DNA of 64,000 nucleotides from positions 2,225,001 to 2,289,000 of the forward strand of contig NC_014248.1 in the NCBI RefSeq assembly GCF_000196515.1, read 5' to 3'. The position numbers were made by a program, and so were the translations under genes. The notes below the pieces were generated by a model, which was not told where the DNA came from, searched no databases, and was given only the letters and a program-made list of their open reading frames with translations. Below, piece by piece: positions 18,705 to 28,321 of the stretch (the first letter of the stretch is position 1; the number at the start of each line of letters is the position of its first letter). This stretch comes from 'Nostoc azollae' 0708. GTDB lineage: Bacteria; Cyanobacteriota; Cyanobacteriia; Cyanobacteriales; Nostocaceae.

Positions 18705-19322
18705 GTCATGATCTTTAAATTATCAGCCTTAAGATTATCTTTTTTAGAAAGCTATGTTTCTTAAAACTTTTAATAATTTTGATATTTTCATCCCCAAACC
18801 CCTATTTTTGCCGTCAGCCATAATTAGTGTTTCATCCCAGTTATAGTTCTTGTAACGCTTTCACAGTAAGATTTTTATCGTTTGTGGACAAGTCTATTGA
18901 TCTGCAATCTGTTGTAAGTGAGTCGGTGTTAAAAAATCAACCTATGTAACGAAATGTCAATACAATAAATACCTTGCAAATAGGACATTTCATGGTTTTT
19001 ACAAAACTAAACATAGATAGAGTAAGCCACAAAATAAACATTCCTGTCTTGTCATGCTATATCCCTTCGGGACACTGCGTCAACGCGGAGCGTGGCATAT
19101 GACTCATACGTCGTCACGCAAACTATAGTCATGCGCAGTAAAACAAAATGAAGTATCTCATGACTTTTTACTACACTTCATTCCGTAGGGCTTGCACCAC
19201 GCTGCGCTAACAGAATGACATTGGGTATTTCTTTTTGTGGAGTTCTCTTATCCAACCTCGCAAAGAACATTTCCCCAAAACTACCGTCTACAAAATGACG
19301 TAGTTTCCAGAGTCCAGAAACC
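18705..19322. other. Intergenic region
   Basis: About 620 bases with no coding region that I can support. It contains stretches (about 19055-19110 and 19185-19235, for example TTCGGGACACTGCGTCAACG and CGCTGCGCTAACAGAATGAC) that resemble mobile intergenic repeats of Nostoc-type genomes. A diverged relative of the second occurs near 51525-51570. Confidence 0.4.
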
Positions 19323-21353
19323 ATGAATCGTATACAAAAAAAGGCTTGTCACCAGAAATTACTCATCAGGATCAGCTTAGTAACCACCATTCTCACTCCC
19401 TATTTCGTCACTGCAACCCCACCCAGAAACCCAGATAAAACCGTCAACTGTGAAATTCTCGTTGTTGGTGGTGGACTTTCTGGAGTCGCTACAGCTTATG
19501 AAGGGTCACTCGCAGGAAGGACAGTTTGTTTAACAGAAATTACCGACTGGTTAGGTGGACAAATATCTTCTCAAGGTACATCTGCGTTAGATGAAAGACC
19601 AACCCAAAGAGCTAAACAATTCTATTCTCGTGGATATTTAGAATTGCGAAACCGTATTCAACGCAAATATGGCAAACTTAATCCTGGTGACTGTTGGGTA
19701 AGTGACTCCTGCTTTCTCCCCCGTGATGCTCACAACGTCATCACAAAAATGCTTAAAGACGCCGAAAAACAGGGTAAAGGAAAATTACAATGGTTTCCAA
19801 ATACCGTAATTAAAGATTTACAACTTAGCCAAGATGGTAAAATAATTAATAGTGTGATCGCAATACAACACCAACCAGCAAAAAATGCACCACCCCTCAA
19901 TACATTCACCTTATCTCAAACCATTGAAGACGCTTATAGTTACCAAAACTCATCCCGCTTCACTAAAACTATAATTCGCTTTCTTCCCAAACAATCTCAA
20001 AACAAAACCTCAAAATGGTACGTTGTAGACACCAGTGAAACTGGGGAAATTATCGCTTTAGCAGATGTTCCTTACCGTTTGGGAATTGATGCGCTTTCCT
20101 ATCTCGAACCTTCATCTTCCACCACGAGTAATGATCCTTATTGTACCCAAGGTTTTACATACACCTTTGTAATGGAGGCAACAAAAGAACCGGAAAACCA
20201 AGTAATGCCACCGTTTTATCCCGAATATGCGCCTTATTTCAGCTATGAATTAGCAAGATTAGCAAATTTTGATTTAGTTTTCACCTATCGTCGTATTTGG
20301 AGTCCGCAACAGGGAAAACAAACTAAATTTGGTGGTGTTAATTTTACGAGTCCCACCCCAGGGGACATATCCATGCAAAACTGGACTTGGGGAAATGACT
20401 ACCGTCCAGGAACAAGCAAAGATAATCTAATTTATACTCATCAACAATTAAGATCCACAGGTCAATTACAGCCTGGTGGCTGGTTAGGAGGACTAAGAAC
20501 TGAAACGTTCCGCAAAGGAGAAGAAAATTCTCTCGCTTATTATTACTGGTTAGTTGCTGGAAATACTGATTCTCAACTAGGTGCAGGTGTGAAGCAACCC
20601 CAACCTAACAATCGCTTATTAACAGGTTTTAATTCCCCAATGGGAACTGCACACGGTTTATCGAAATATCCATATATGCGAGAAGGAAGACGCATCATCG
20701 GCCGTCCCAGTTGGGGACAACCGGAAGGCTTTGGTATTTGGGAAGTAGATATTTCTCGCCATAATTATAATGATGAATATTACCGGAAAACCCTACCGAC
20801 AAATATGTACCGGCAGTTAAAAGCGACACTGGCAGGTTTAGAGGTAACTTCAGTAATTAGGGGTGAAATTTCCCCAGATAAAGCGATGAGACGCAGTCGT
20901 TCCACGATTTTCCCGGATGCTGTAGGTATGGGTCATTACGCCATAGATTTTCATCCTTGCATGGTAAAGAGTCCAGCGGAAACACCGGGAAATAAAGAAC
21001 GACCAGGAGAAAGAAGGGGTTCTGGTAACGCTTATCCATTCCAAATTGCTCTGAGAGCAATGATTCCCCAAAAAATTGATAACTTATTAGTAGGAGGTAA
21101 AAGTATTGCTACCAGTCATATAGCTGCGGCTGCGTATCGCGTACATTCCTTTGAATGGTCTTCTGGTGCTGCAGCAGGAACTGTGGCCAGTTTTGCACTT
21201 AAACATAATATTGCACCCTATCAGTTAGTGAATGATTTACCGAAACCAGAACCGCAATTACAAGTTTTAAAACGGCTGTTGGAACAAAATGGTAATCCTA
21301 CGGCCTTTCCTAATACTTCCATTTTTAACCAAAAGTGGGAAGATTGGAAGTAA
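19323..21353 (+). CDS. Exported FAD-dependent oxidoreductase
   Basis: A 676-residue flavoprotein. The N-terminus has basic residues followed by a hydrophobic stretch (LLIRISLVTTILTPYFVTAT, about 14-33), consistent with export. The dinucleotide-binding fold is clear: CEILVVGGGLSGVATAYEG (about 43-61) and a following acidic residue (CLTEITDWLGG). The C-terminal FAD block has DNLLVGGKSIATSHIAAAAY. It belongs to the FAD_oxidored family; the substrate is unknown. GQISSQGTSALDE resembles the region next to the flavin in related proteins. Intact, flanked by decayed genes on both sides. Confidence 0.8.
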   Translation: MNRIQKKACHQKLLIRISLVTTILTPYFVTATPPRNPDKTVNCEILVVGGGLSGVATAYEGSLAGRTVCLTEITDWLGGQISSQGTSALDERPTQRAKQFYSRGYLELRNRIQRKYGKLNPGDCWVSDSCFLPRDAHNVITKMLKDAEKQGKGKLQWFPNTVIKDLQLSQDGKIINSVIAIQHQPAKNAPPLNTFTLSQTIEDAYSYQNSSRFTKTIIRFLPKQSQNKTSKWYVVDTSETGEIIALADVPYRLGIDALSYLEPSSSTTSNDPYCTQGFTYTFVMEATKEPENQVMPPFYPEYAPYFSYELARLANFDLVFTYRRIWSPQQGKQTKFGGVNFTSPTPGDISMQNWTWGNDYRPGTSKDNLIYTHQQLRSTGQLQPGGWLGGLRTETFRKGEENSLAYYYWLVAGNTDSQLGAGVKQPQPNNRLLTGFNSPMGTAHGLSKYPYMREGRRIIGRPSWGQPEGFGIWEVDISRHNYNDEYYRKTLPTNMYRQLKATLAGLEVTSVIRGEISPDKAMRRSRSTIFPDAVGMGHYAIDFHPCMVKSPAETPGNKERPGERRGSGNAYPFQIALRAMIPQKIDNLLVGGKSIATSHIAAAAYRVHSFEWSSGAAAGTVASFALKHNIAPYQLVNDLPKPEPQLQVLKRLLEQNGNPTAFPNTSIFNQKWEDWK

Positions 21354-21392
21354 ATCAGTTATCAGTTATCAGTTTTTTCTGTTTACTGTCAC

Positions 21393-21830
21393 CTAATGTG
21401 GTAGAAAGTCAGAATTAAGGGTTTGTTCGGAACTGTAAGGACATATTTCTGGAAATACCTGTTGACCTAATTTTGTTTCTCTCATTGCTAATGCTCAACC
21501 AAGTTCATAAGCGGTGAGAAAAAGTTCCTCTAAATAAGGTTTTAAGCTGGCACTATCTTGTAAAAGTAATTTGATTTGAATACGTTATTCTTTAATTGTA
21601 CTCAGCCAACTATTACTACGTTTTTCAGCTTGAAATTGCCACTTTAATAAATGTCCTAGGAACACAGCTATTTTATTTCTCAATTCCTGTCTTTCTTTTC
21701 TCCCCAAAGTTTCGAGTTCTTCAATTAAATTAACGGTGTCTAATGTATCCCATTATTGAGTTTTGAGTAAATTAACCTGTTCTTGAGTCCAAGGGTGGAA
21801 GTCGGTTGTATCGAGAGCAAAGGTGTTCAT
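21393..21830 (-). pseudogene. DUF29 family pseudogene
   Basis: Read from an ATG at 21830: MNTFALDTTDFHPWTQEQVN, LIEELETLGRKERQELRNKI, LLKWQFQAEKRSNSW. These are the hallmarks of the cyanobacterial DUF29 family (about 145-150 residues, function unknown). In-frame stops interrupt it near 21755, 21585 and 21500, although the frame is otherwise continuous to the natural end. This is recent decay by point mutation. Confidence 0.8.
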
Positions 21831-21859
21831 TTTCGTACCTGTTATTAGTTTATATATTC

Positions 21860-22015
21860 CTAGTACAGTACGGCGTAAATAAACCAACCATTCCAAATCT
21901 CTGAAAAGCTCAGGCCATATTCATTTTGAATTTTGTTGGCGCAAGCCTGCTGGAAGCACTATTTTGTTGGCGTAGCTCTTCTGAAAGAAGGATTTTGAAT
22001 TCACGGCGCTACTAG
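21860..22015. repeat. MITE-like repeat, CTAGTAC family, long form
   Basis: A 156-bp element starting CTAGTACAGTACGGCGTAAA and ending GGCGCTACTAG. The ends are inverted copies of CTAGTA. The body includes AACCAACCATTCCAAATCTC and GGCGTAGCTCTTCTGAAAGA. A close relative lies at 42114-42269, and shorter relatives at 23318-23411, 23408-23504 and 33253-33347. No coding capacity. Confidence 0.75.
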
Positions 22016-22147
22016 TTCAATTGTATTGTCGATGAGTTATCCCCAATTCTCAATCCAAGAATGGATTAAACTGGTTATTTGAAGTGTAGTTTTGTAAAAC
22101 GTAGTTTTTAATTTATGGAGACAAGACTTGCAGCTGTTTATTACGAT

Positions 22148-22441
22148 ATGGCCACAGCACCAACTGTAACACCTGATCGGGTTAATCAAGTTACTCGGAA
22201 AACCTATCCTAATTATAAGGTGATTGTATTGAATGATGATTTCAATACTTTTCAGTACGTAGCTGAATGTTTGATGAAGTATATTCCGGGAATGTCAGGC
22301 GATCTCGCTTGGGATCTGACCAATCAAGTACACTATGAAGGACAAGCGATAGTTTGGGTTGGTCCCCAAGAACCAGCAGAATTGTACCATCAACAGCTGC
22401 GACGTGCTGGATTAACAATGGCACCGTTGGAAGGAGCTTAA
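22148..22441 (+). CDS. clpS: ATP-dependent Clp protease adaptor ClpS
   Basis: A 97-residue protein when started at MATAPTVTPDRVNQ, the usual start in relatives; an in-frame ATG at 22115 would add eleven atypical residues. ClpS binds the N-domain of ClpC/ClpA and delivers N-degron substrates. Diagnostic blocks: YKVIVLNDDFNTFQYV (substrate pocket) and the C-terminal alpha-beta core ending EPAELYHQQLRRAGLTMAPL. It is directly followed by the DUF2103 pseudogene with a 2-base gap, suggesting a former operon. Confidence 0.92.
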   Translation: MATAPTVTPDRVNQVTRKTYPNYKVIVLNDDFNTFQYVAECLMKYIPGMSGDLAWDLTNQVHYEGQAIVWVGPQEPAELYHQQLRRAGLTMAPLEGA

Positions 22442-22443
22442 TC

Positions 22444-22732
22444 ATGACTAAACCCACTGATGGCAGACTTGTTTAGAATTATTCTACCCACATTCCTGGC
22501 CTTATCCCCATTGTAGAACGTTTATGTCAACAGGATGGGATTTCTACTGTGACACCGACGGTCATTGGACGAGTGAAAGGCCATGCGCCAAAAGTGGGCG
22601 TCTATACCTATTCGTGGGGGTTATAGAATTATTGCACGCCAGGGAAAGACGGTGCAAGAGGTTTTTGTGCTAATAACTTTACCACAGGAACAACTCAAAT
22701 ATGCGATCACTATAGCCATGAAAATTGCATGA
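22444..22732 (+). pseudogene. DUF2103 family pseudogene
   Basis: The ATG at 22444 starts MTKPTDGRLV, then a TAG stop, then NYSTHIPGLIPIVERLCQQD and VTPTVIGRVKGHAPKVGVYT. A frameshift near 22615 leads to GYRIIARQGKTVQEVFVLIT and the natural end. This is the small DUF2103 protein of cyanobacteria (predicted metal-binding, function unknown), which follows clpS here. One nonsense mutation and one frameshift inactivate it. Confidence 0.8.
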
Positions 22733-22785
22733 ATAAGAAAATTGAACCAGAGATGAATCAAAAACACTCCTCCCTTGAAATTTGA

Positions 22786-23106
22786 CTATTCTTCAACTTC
22801 ATGTACTGAAAATTTATGTAATGGCAAACTGAGAATACAAGAAAAAGTTAAAAAATATGACAAAGCTCTAGTAATCTTTAGAGTTGTGGTTAAACCTTCC
22901 CAATCTGGTAAAACCATTTTTTCAATACCAAAAGCAACACAGTAAACTAGCCAGTAAGCAAAGCTCATTGTCAACAGGACTTCTCCTGACGCTTGGGCTT
23001 CATCTTTCTCTATCTTACTGTCCCATAATAATACTAGGCCAACAATACAAGCCACAAAGGAAACAGCAACTACAAACTCGTGACAAAATAGATTTGCTAA
23101 ATACAT
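22786..23106 (-). CDS. Small hypothetical membrane protein
   Basis: A 106-residue frame with about three hydrophobic segments (residues 10-27, 44-63 and 78-97), separated by short charged stretches (DSKIEKDEAQASGE and EKMVLPDWEGLTTT), and an acidic C-terminus (HEVEE). I do not recognise the family. The alternation of membrane segments and charged loops is protein-like, but there is no clear ribosome site. It lies between a decayed operon and repeat elements, so it may itself be a remnant. Confidence 0.45.
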   Translation of the reverse strand: MYLANLFCHEFVVAVSFVACIVGLVLLWDSKIEKDEAQASGEVLLTMSFAYWLVYCVAFGIEKMVLPDWEGLTTTLKITRALSYFLTFSCILSLPLHKFSVHEVEE

Positions 23107-23537
23107 TTGTCTTTAACCCCCATCTTAGATGATGTCTGTATCGACATTAGTCTAAAGGTATAGTCCTTACAGCTACACAAAATATTTACAAAGTGCAATA
23201 CTTGATAGCCATATCTGTAAGTAAATAATTACAACAATAATCATCTTATGTATTAAGTCTTTTTAAAGTAAAATTCTTCATCACTTAGACAATTACCAAA
23301 TTCTCAAATTGCTTTATCTAGTACAGTAAGGCGTAAATAAAACACTTATTCCAAAAGTACGAAATGCTTGCATTATCTTCATTTCTAAGGTTGAGTTGAC
23401 GGTAGTACTAGTACAATACGACGTAAGTAAACCAACCATTTAAAATAGATGAAAAGGCTACTCCATAAGATTTTCAACTTTTGAGTTTCGCCTTGGAGTA
23501 CTAGTGACTACTGAAGTGCTGAATGCTTATCAAGCAT
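23107..23537. other. Repeat-filled intergenic region
   Basis: No gene seen. The second half is occupied by two adjoining short repeats of the CTAGTAC family, listed separately. The remainder is AT-rich without recognisable signals. Confidence 0.5.
23318..23504. repeat. Two adjoining short CTAGTAC-family repeats
   Basis: Copy one starts CTAGTACAGTAAGGCGTAAA and ends GTAGTACTAG at 23411. Copy two starts within it at 23408 (CTAGTACAATACGACGTAAG) and ends GAGTACTAG at 23504. The two share the CTAG junction, as expected if one inserted at the end of the other. They are about 95 bp each, shorter than the 156-bp form. Confidence 0.65.
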
Positions 23538-24543
23538 TTAGCTAACTATGTGTAATGTCCTTTTATTCTGTTTCTTTAGTTCTTCTACAAATTTTATTTG
23601 CAAACTTTCCACTAAATATAATTCATTTGGGTGTATCTTTACCCATTCTCCTCTATCCGCACGAATTTTTGCTAAGTGAAATTCAAGATTTTCCTTAGTT
23701 ACTAAAACACCAAAATCTGCTGGTACTTCATTGTCTTTATAACCGAGAATGCGATTAAGTATTAAATCACCAACTAGTTTGGTATAATGGAAATTATCCA
23801 CATAGTTTTCCATCACATCCTGAATTGGTTCAAGAGTAATGGTATTATGTCCATAAAAATCCCACACGGGGATTTACTCAGGGAGTTTACTTTTCCAGTT
23901 TTCAAAACCTTGCCATTTTCCTGTGGCTTTAATAGCTTCCCATTAAGTAGCCTCAGCAGGAGAAATAAAAACAATTAATTTTATATTTCTTTCTTAAGAA
24001 AGACTAACAAGCTTTTGGAAATCTTCAAAATATTTATCATAAAGTTTATAGTAATGGTAGCGGTTCAAATACAAACTAAGAGTATATTTAAAGTTTCCTA
24101 TAGTCTTAGCATTCTTAGATTCTGTATAAGGTGAAAACGCATTTCCAGCATAATAATATTTATTCTTGTCAGGACTTGCAAACTAGCCAATATGCTTTTC
24201 TGACTGACTCTAAAAGTATCTACTGAAAAGAGAGAATCCATAATGTCAGCAGGAATTGAAAATTCCTTTTCTAACCTATTTTCATCAAAGCCAGGTCGAT
24301 TATTACGTAATTCATTAAACATAAAAAAATTAATCCCAAAAATTACTTATTACAGTCTAATTTTTAGTACTATGTTGTACATAGGGTATTCTTTCGTAGA
24401 AATCAGCACTATCAAGACCAAAATTGTAAGCAGATTGAGTATTAAATAAACCTAGGTGACTAGGATCTCAACTTTACTTAGTTCTTGATGGACCTAAGAA
24501 TATAGTTAATGGTTTAATACGAATAATATCAATAGCTTTATAT
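23538..24543 (-). pseudogene. SGNH/DltD-like pseudogene A, C-terminal part
   Basis: This is the downstream part of a gene whose start lies at 26983, beyond the inserted IS1634-like element. Reading from 24543: AIDIIRIKPLTIFLGPSRT (SGNH block I, GxSRT type), then several frameshifts and stops, then VWDFYGHN, and near the end the D-N-x-H motif in YVDNFHYTK followed by LVGDLILNRILGYKDNEVPA. The family resembles membrane-anchored SGNH-fold partners of MBOAT acyltransferases. It is a paralogue of the gene at 27068-28291. Confidence 0.7.
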
Positions 24544-26753
24544 CCCACCTTCGGCACCCTAACTGTCACAGATAGTAGTACACAATAACTAAAACTCCTG
24601 CAAGGAAGAAAAGGCTTAATGAGAACAGTATCATTAAAATGGGAATAGAGTGAGAGAATAAAGTTTTGTAAACAAGATAAAAGAAAAGAAAATTTAATGA
24701 TTTAAAAATTAAATTAGAACAGAAGAAGAAATGATTTAATCACAACAGGAGCTGTGGATAATTCTGTTGTGAAATCAAAGCTTCAAAAAATGGAAATTCA
24801 AAACCTAGACCATTTAAGCGTAGTAGCAGGAATAATAGACGCCATAGGAGTAGTAGAAATAATCCTTGAAATTGGAGAGAAAGTAAGTCCGGGTCATGTA
24901 GTAAAACCCATGATAATCAACGGGTTAGGATTTGTATAAAAACCCTTATATAGGTTTCCCCAAGATTTTGAAACAATCCCCTGTGAGTATCTAATAGGAG
25001 CAGGAGTAACACCAGAATATCTCAAGGATGATAAACTGGGGAGAGTCATGGATGAACTATTTATAAAAGGATTGGATAGAATATTTTTTATTGTCGCCTT
25101 AAAAGCAGGCCAAAAATTTTGAGTATCCCTATGAGCAGGGCATCTAGACTCATCATAAATGTACATACATTGGCAATATAATACCAGCTTACCAGAAGTA
25201 ATATTTGAGAGTCGAAAAGTAGGAAATAATCAAGAAATAGAAGAATTAGCAGTAAAATCACCAAAGGAAATAACTATCACCTACGGTTATTCTGGTGACC
25301 ATAGACCGGAGTTAAAACAGTTGATCATAGAAATGATATTTTCAGGAGATGGAGACATACCAATATATATTTTTAAAACTAGCATCGGGAAACCAAGCAG
25401 ATTCATCATGCTTTGGTAAAATAGCAGTAGAGTACCAAAAACAGTTAAAAGTTAACAGTCTCATAGTAGCAGACTGGGCCTTATATACAGAATCAAATCT
25501 AAAAATGATGAATGATGTCATATTTAAGCTGGTTATGTCCAGTGCCATTAAGCATAAAATCAGCACAATGATTAATATAAACATTACCAGAACCGGAATT
25601 TGTTGATAGTAACTTACCCGGATATAAACTAGCTTCAAAAACAGTAAATTATCCAGGAATAGAACAAAGATGGTTAGTAGTGCAAAGTCAAGAAAGAAGA
25701 GAATTAGACCTGGGTAAACTCTCACAAAAAATTACCAAGGCACAATCAAAAGCTGTGCAAGATTTCAAAAAGTTATCACCAGAAAAATTTGCTTGTGAAG
25801 CTGATTCTATCAAGGGGTTATCTCAACTATTCAAACAATTCAAATATCACCAAATTAACCAGAGTAACGTTACTCAAGTCAAATCTAAGAAAAAAGATAG
25901 TTCAGGAGAGATATCCTCTGAAATATCAGCTACATTCTCCCAGAATGAAAGTAAAATTAATACAGAATTTCTGAGGGCAGGGTCTTTTATTATTGGTACA
26001 AACCTTTTGGATTCCAATGAACTTACCCATGACTCCATCTTGAATGAATATAAAGCTCAACAGTCTTGCTAGAGAGGGTTTGCTTTTCTCAAAGACCCAT
26101 TATTTTTTGCAGACAGTATTTTCCTAAAAAGTCCAGAGAGAATAGAGTCCCTGGGAATGATTATGGGTTTATGTCTGCTGGTTTATACTTTAGGGCAACG
26201 ACAAATTAGAACCGCTGTGAGAGAGTCTAAATCAAGAGTAAAAAATCAATTGGGCAAATCAACTGACTGCCCCACTTTACGCTGGATTTTTCCATGCTTT
26301 CAGTCTATTCATTTAGTTACACTTAACCAAGAAAAACACATATCTAACTGGATCCAACAGAGATATTTCATTGTGAATCTTTTACCAGAGCATTGTTTTC
26401 CCTACTATCAATTACTTACCTAATTCTCCTCTCTATTAATTTAATTTCTATCAGAAAATAACCTAATGTCTTTGATTTATATCTCTATTTTACTATGTCA
26501 ATAATTTCTTTTTTCACTTCAATCTATTAGTCTAAGTTATGATTTATCTCTTGAATATCTTCATTTATCTGTTGACTCCTCTGGGCGGTGTTCTTTCTTA
26601 TTGCTCCTTATTGAGAATAACTTTTGATGCTATTTTTGGTGCTTTACTGTTTCTCCAATGCCTTTTTTCACTGCATATGTTTGTTTTTATGCTCCCTTGG
26701 ATTTCTCCTCTCCGTAATTTCTCTCTATGGTACTTTATGGTGCCGAATGTGGG
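24544..26753 (+). mobile_element. IS1634-like element, copy 2
   Basis: About 2.21 kb with inverted repeats CCCACCTTCGGCACC (from 24544) and GGTGCCGAATGTGGG (to 26753). It is flanked by a direct 6-bp duplication TTATAT (24538-24543 and 26754-26759), proving insertion by transposition into the SGNH-like gene A. It is nearly identical to the element at 5946-8131 but in the opposite orientation. The transposase is broken, so the element is now immobile by itself. Confidence 0.9.
24754..26420 (+). pseudogene. IS1634-family transposase pseudogene, copy 2
   Basis: The N-terminal DUF4277 block reads MEIQNLDHLSVVAGIIDAIG with SPGHVVKPMIINGLGFV, followed by a stop near 24937. Middle pieces in shifted frames include YSGDHRPELKQLIIEM and SLIVADWALYT. 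The C-terminal catalytic half is interrupted by a TAG near 26070, just before RGFAFLKDPLFFADSIFLK; copy 1 keeps a sense codon there. The shared middle frameshifts suggest that some lesions predate the duplication or are assembly-neutral, while the TAG is private to this copy. Confidence 0.8.
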
Positions 26754-26983
26754 TTATATAGACGATCATTTGAATTTTTTCATATCTTTACATGATTAAT
26801 CCCGGAGAAATTAGGAGTCTTATGAATTCCATAAGGATCAACTACTATATTAAAACTTAACACTAGTAACATAGATATTACTAGAGTAAATAAAAACCAT
26901 TCGTTGAATTTTAAATCATTATCATATTTTTTAAATTCTGCTTGATAAGGATTAGTTAAATCACAAAGAGGTGAACTATTCAT
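26754..26983 (-). pseudogene. SGNH/DltD-like pseudogene A, N-terminal part
   Basis: Read from an ATG at 26983. A hydrophilic start (MNSSPLCDLTNPYQAEFKKY) is followed by a single membrane segment (WFLFTLVISMLLVLSFNIVV), then DPYGIHKTPNFSGINHVK. A frameshift precedes NSNDRLYK at the IS border. Joining across the IS1634-like element restores the order seen in paralogue B (SNDRLHKKSIDIIRIKPL). This confirms that the two pieces were one gene. Confidence 0.75.
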
Positions 26984-27067
26984 ACATTATCGTTGTTTTA
27001 TTAAAGTACATGATGATTAATTTTCTTGATGCTACAAAGAATATTCCACCAGTAAGGTTGTAATTTA

Positions 27068-28291
27068 TTATTTGCGATGTCTATCATTCTGATTTATATT
27101 TTCCACAAATTTCTGTTCCAGGGTTTGGACTAACTCTAATTCATCTTTGTAGTTTGTTAACTATTCTTCTCTATCTGCACAAATTTCAGCTAAATTAGAT
27201 TCGATATTTTCTTTAGTTACTAAAACACCAAAGTCTGCTGATACTTCATTTTCTTTATAAGCAAGAATGCGATTTAATAGTACATCACCTGCTCGTTTGG
27301 TGTAATGGGAATTATCAACATAGTTTTCCATTCTTAATTGATTCAGCCGTGATAGTTTTATATCCATAAAAATCCCAAATAGGAGTTACTTGCACAACTT
27401 TCTTTTTCCAATTTTTAAAGGTTTGCCAATCTCCTGTAGCGCGAATTGCTTCGCATTGAGTAGCATGAGCAGGAGAAATAAAAACAATTAATTTTATCTT
27501 CTTGTCTCGACAGAAATTAACGATCTTTTGAAAAATATCAAAATATCCATCGGAGAACTTCTATTTGTGATAGAACTTGTATTATCTATTAATAGAGTTT
27601 GTAAACCTGCCTTTAGTATTTCCATCTTTATATTGACGATGAGGTAGAAACCTATTTTCTCCATAGGAGTTATCTTTATTAGGCTCATTCAAACTAGCCA
27701 ATACTGTTTCCCTGATCACCTCTAAAGTATCTATTGAAAGGAGGGGATTCATAACATGAGTAGGAATTAAAGAAGTTTTTCCTAAGCTATTTCCATCAAA
27801 GCGATCTTGATTACTGTTAAGATCATTTAACATCAAAAAATCAATTCCCAAAATTACTCCTTTTAGGTCAGGTCGATTTTTGATAGTATGTTGTAAATAG
27901 CCCAGAACTTCGTATGGCTTAGCTCCATCAAGAGCTAGATTGTAAGCAGGTTGAGCATTAAATAAAGCTGGATAACTAGGGTCTCATTCTTGGTTAGTTC
28001 TTGATGAACCTAAAAATACAACCAAAGGTTTTATTCGAATAATATCAATACTTTTTTTATGTAACCGATCATTAGAAGTTCTTTTGGGTTTTACATGATT
28101 AATACTCGAAAAATTTGGGATTTTATATATTCCATAAGGATCAATGGCCAGATTAACACTGACTACCATCAAGTTAGATATGGCTATAGTTACTAAAAGC
28201 CACTTATTAAATTGAGGATAATTATCCGACTTGCTCCGTTGAGTTTCAGAACTATTAGTTAAATCGTAAGAAGAATCACTTATGGGGAGTA
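27068..28291 (-). pseudogene. SGNH/DltD-like pseudogene B
   Basis: From the N-terminus: a hydrophilic stretch, one membrane segment (WLLVTIAISNLMVVSVNLAI), DPYGIYKIPNFSSINHVKPK, and SGNH block I in VVFLGSSRT. A stop near 27985 follows, then FNAQPAYNLALDGAKPYEVL and ILGIDFLMLNDLN. Frameshifts follow near 27585, then VFISPAHATQCEAI, IWDFYGYKT, and the D-N-x-H block YVDNSHYTKRAGDVLLNRIL. No clean ATG is visible at the 5' end. It lies directly behind the MBOAT pseudogene, like DltD behind DltB, so it probably acted in acylation of a surface polymer. Confidence 0.75.
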
Positions 28292-28321
28292 CGAAATAAA
28301 TTATACCTTTTATACTTATTT

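Noticed and set aside
5946-26753. Inversion of the segment between the two oppositely oriented IS1634-like copies
   Set aside because: Copy 2 keeps a matching TTATAT duplication on both sides and splits one gene cleanly, so its flanks have not been exchanged. A simple inversion between the copies is not supported.
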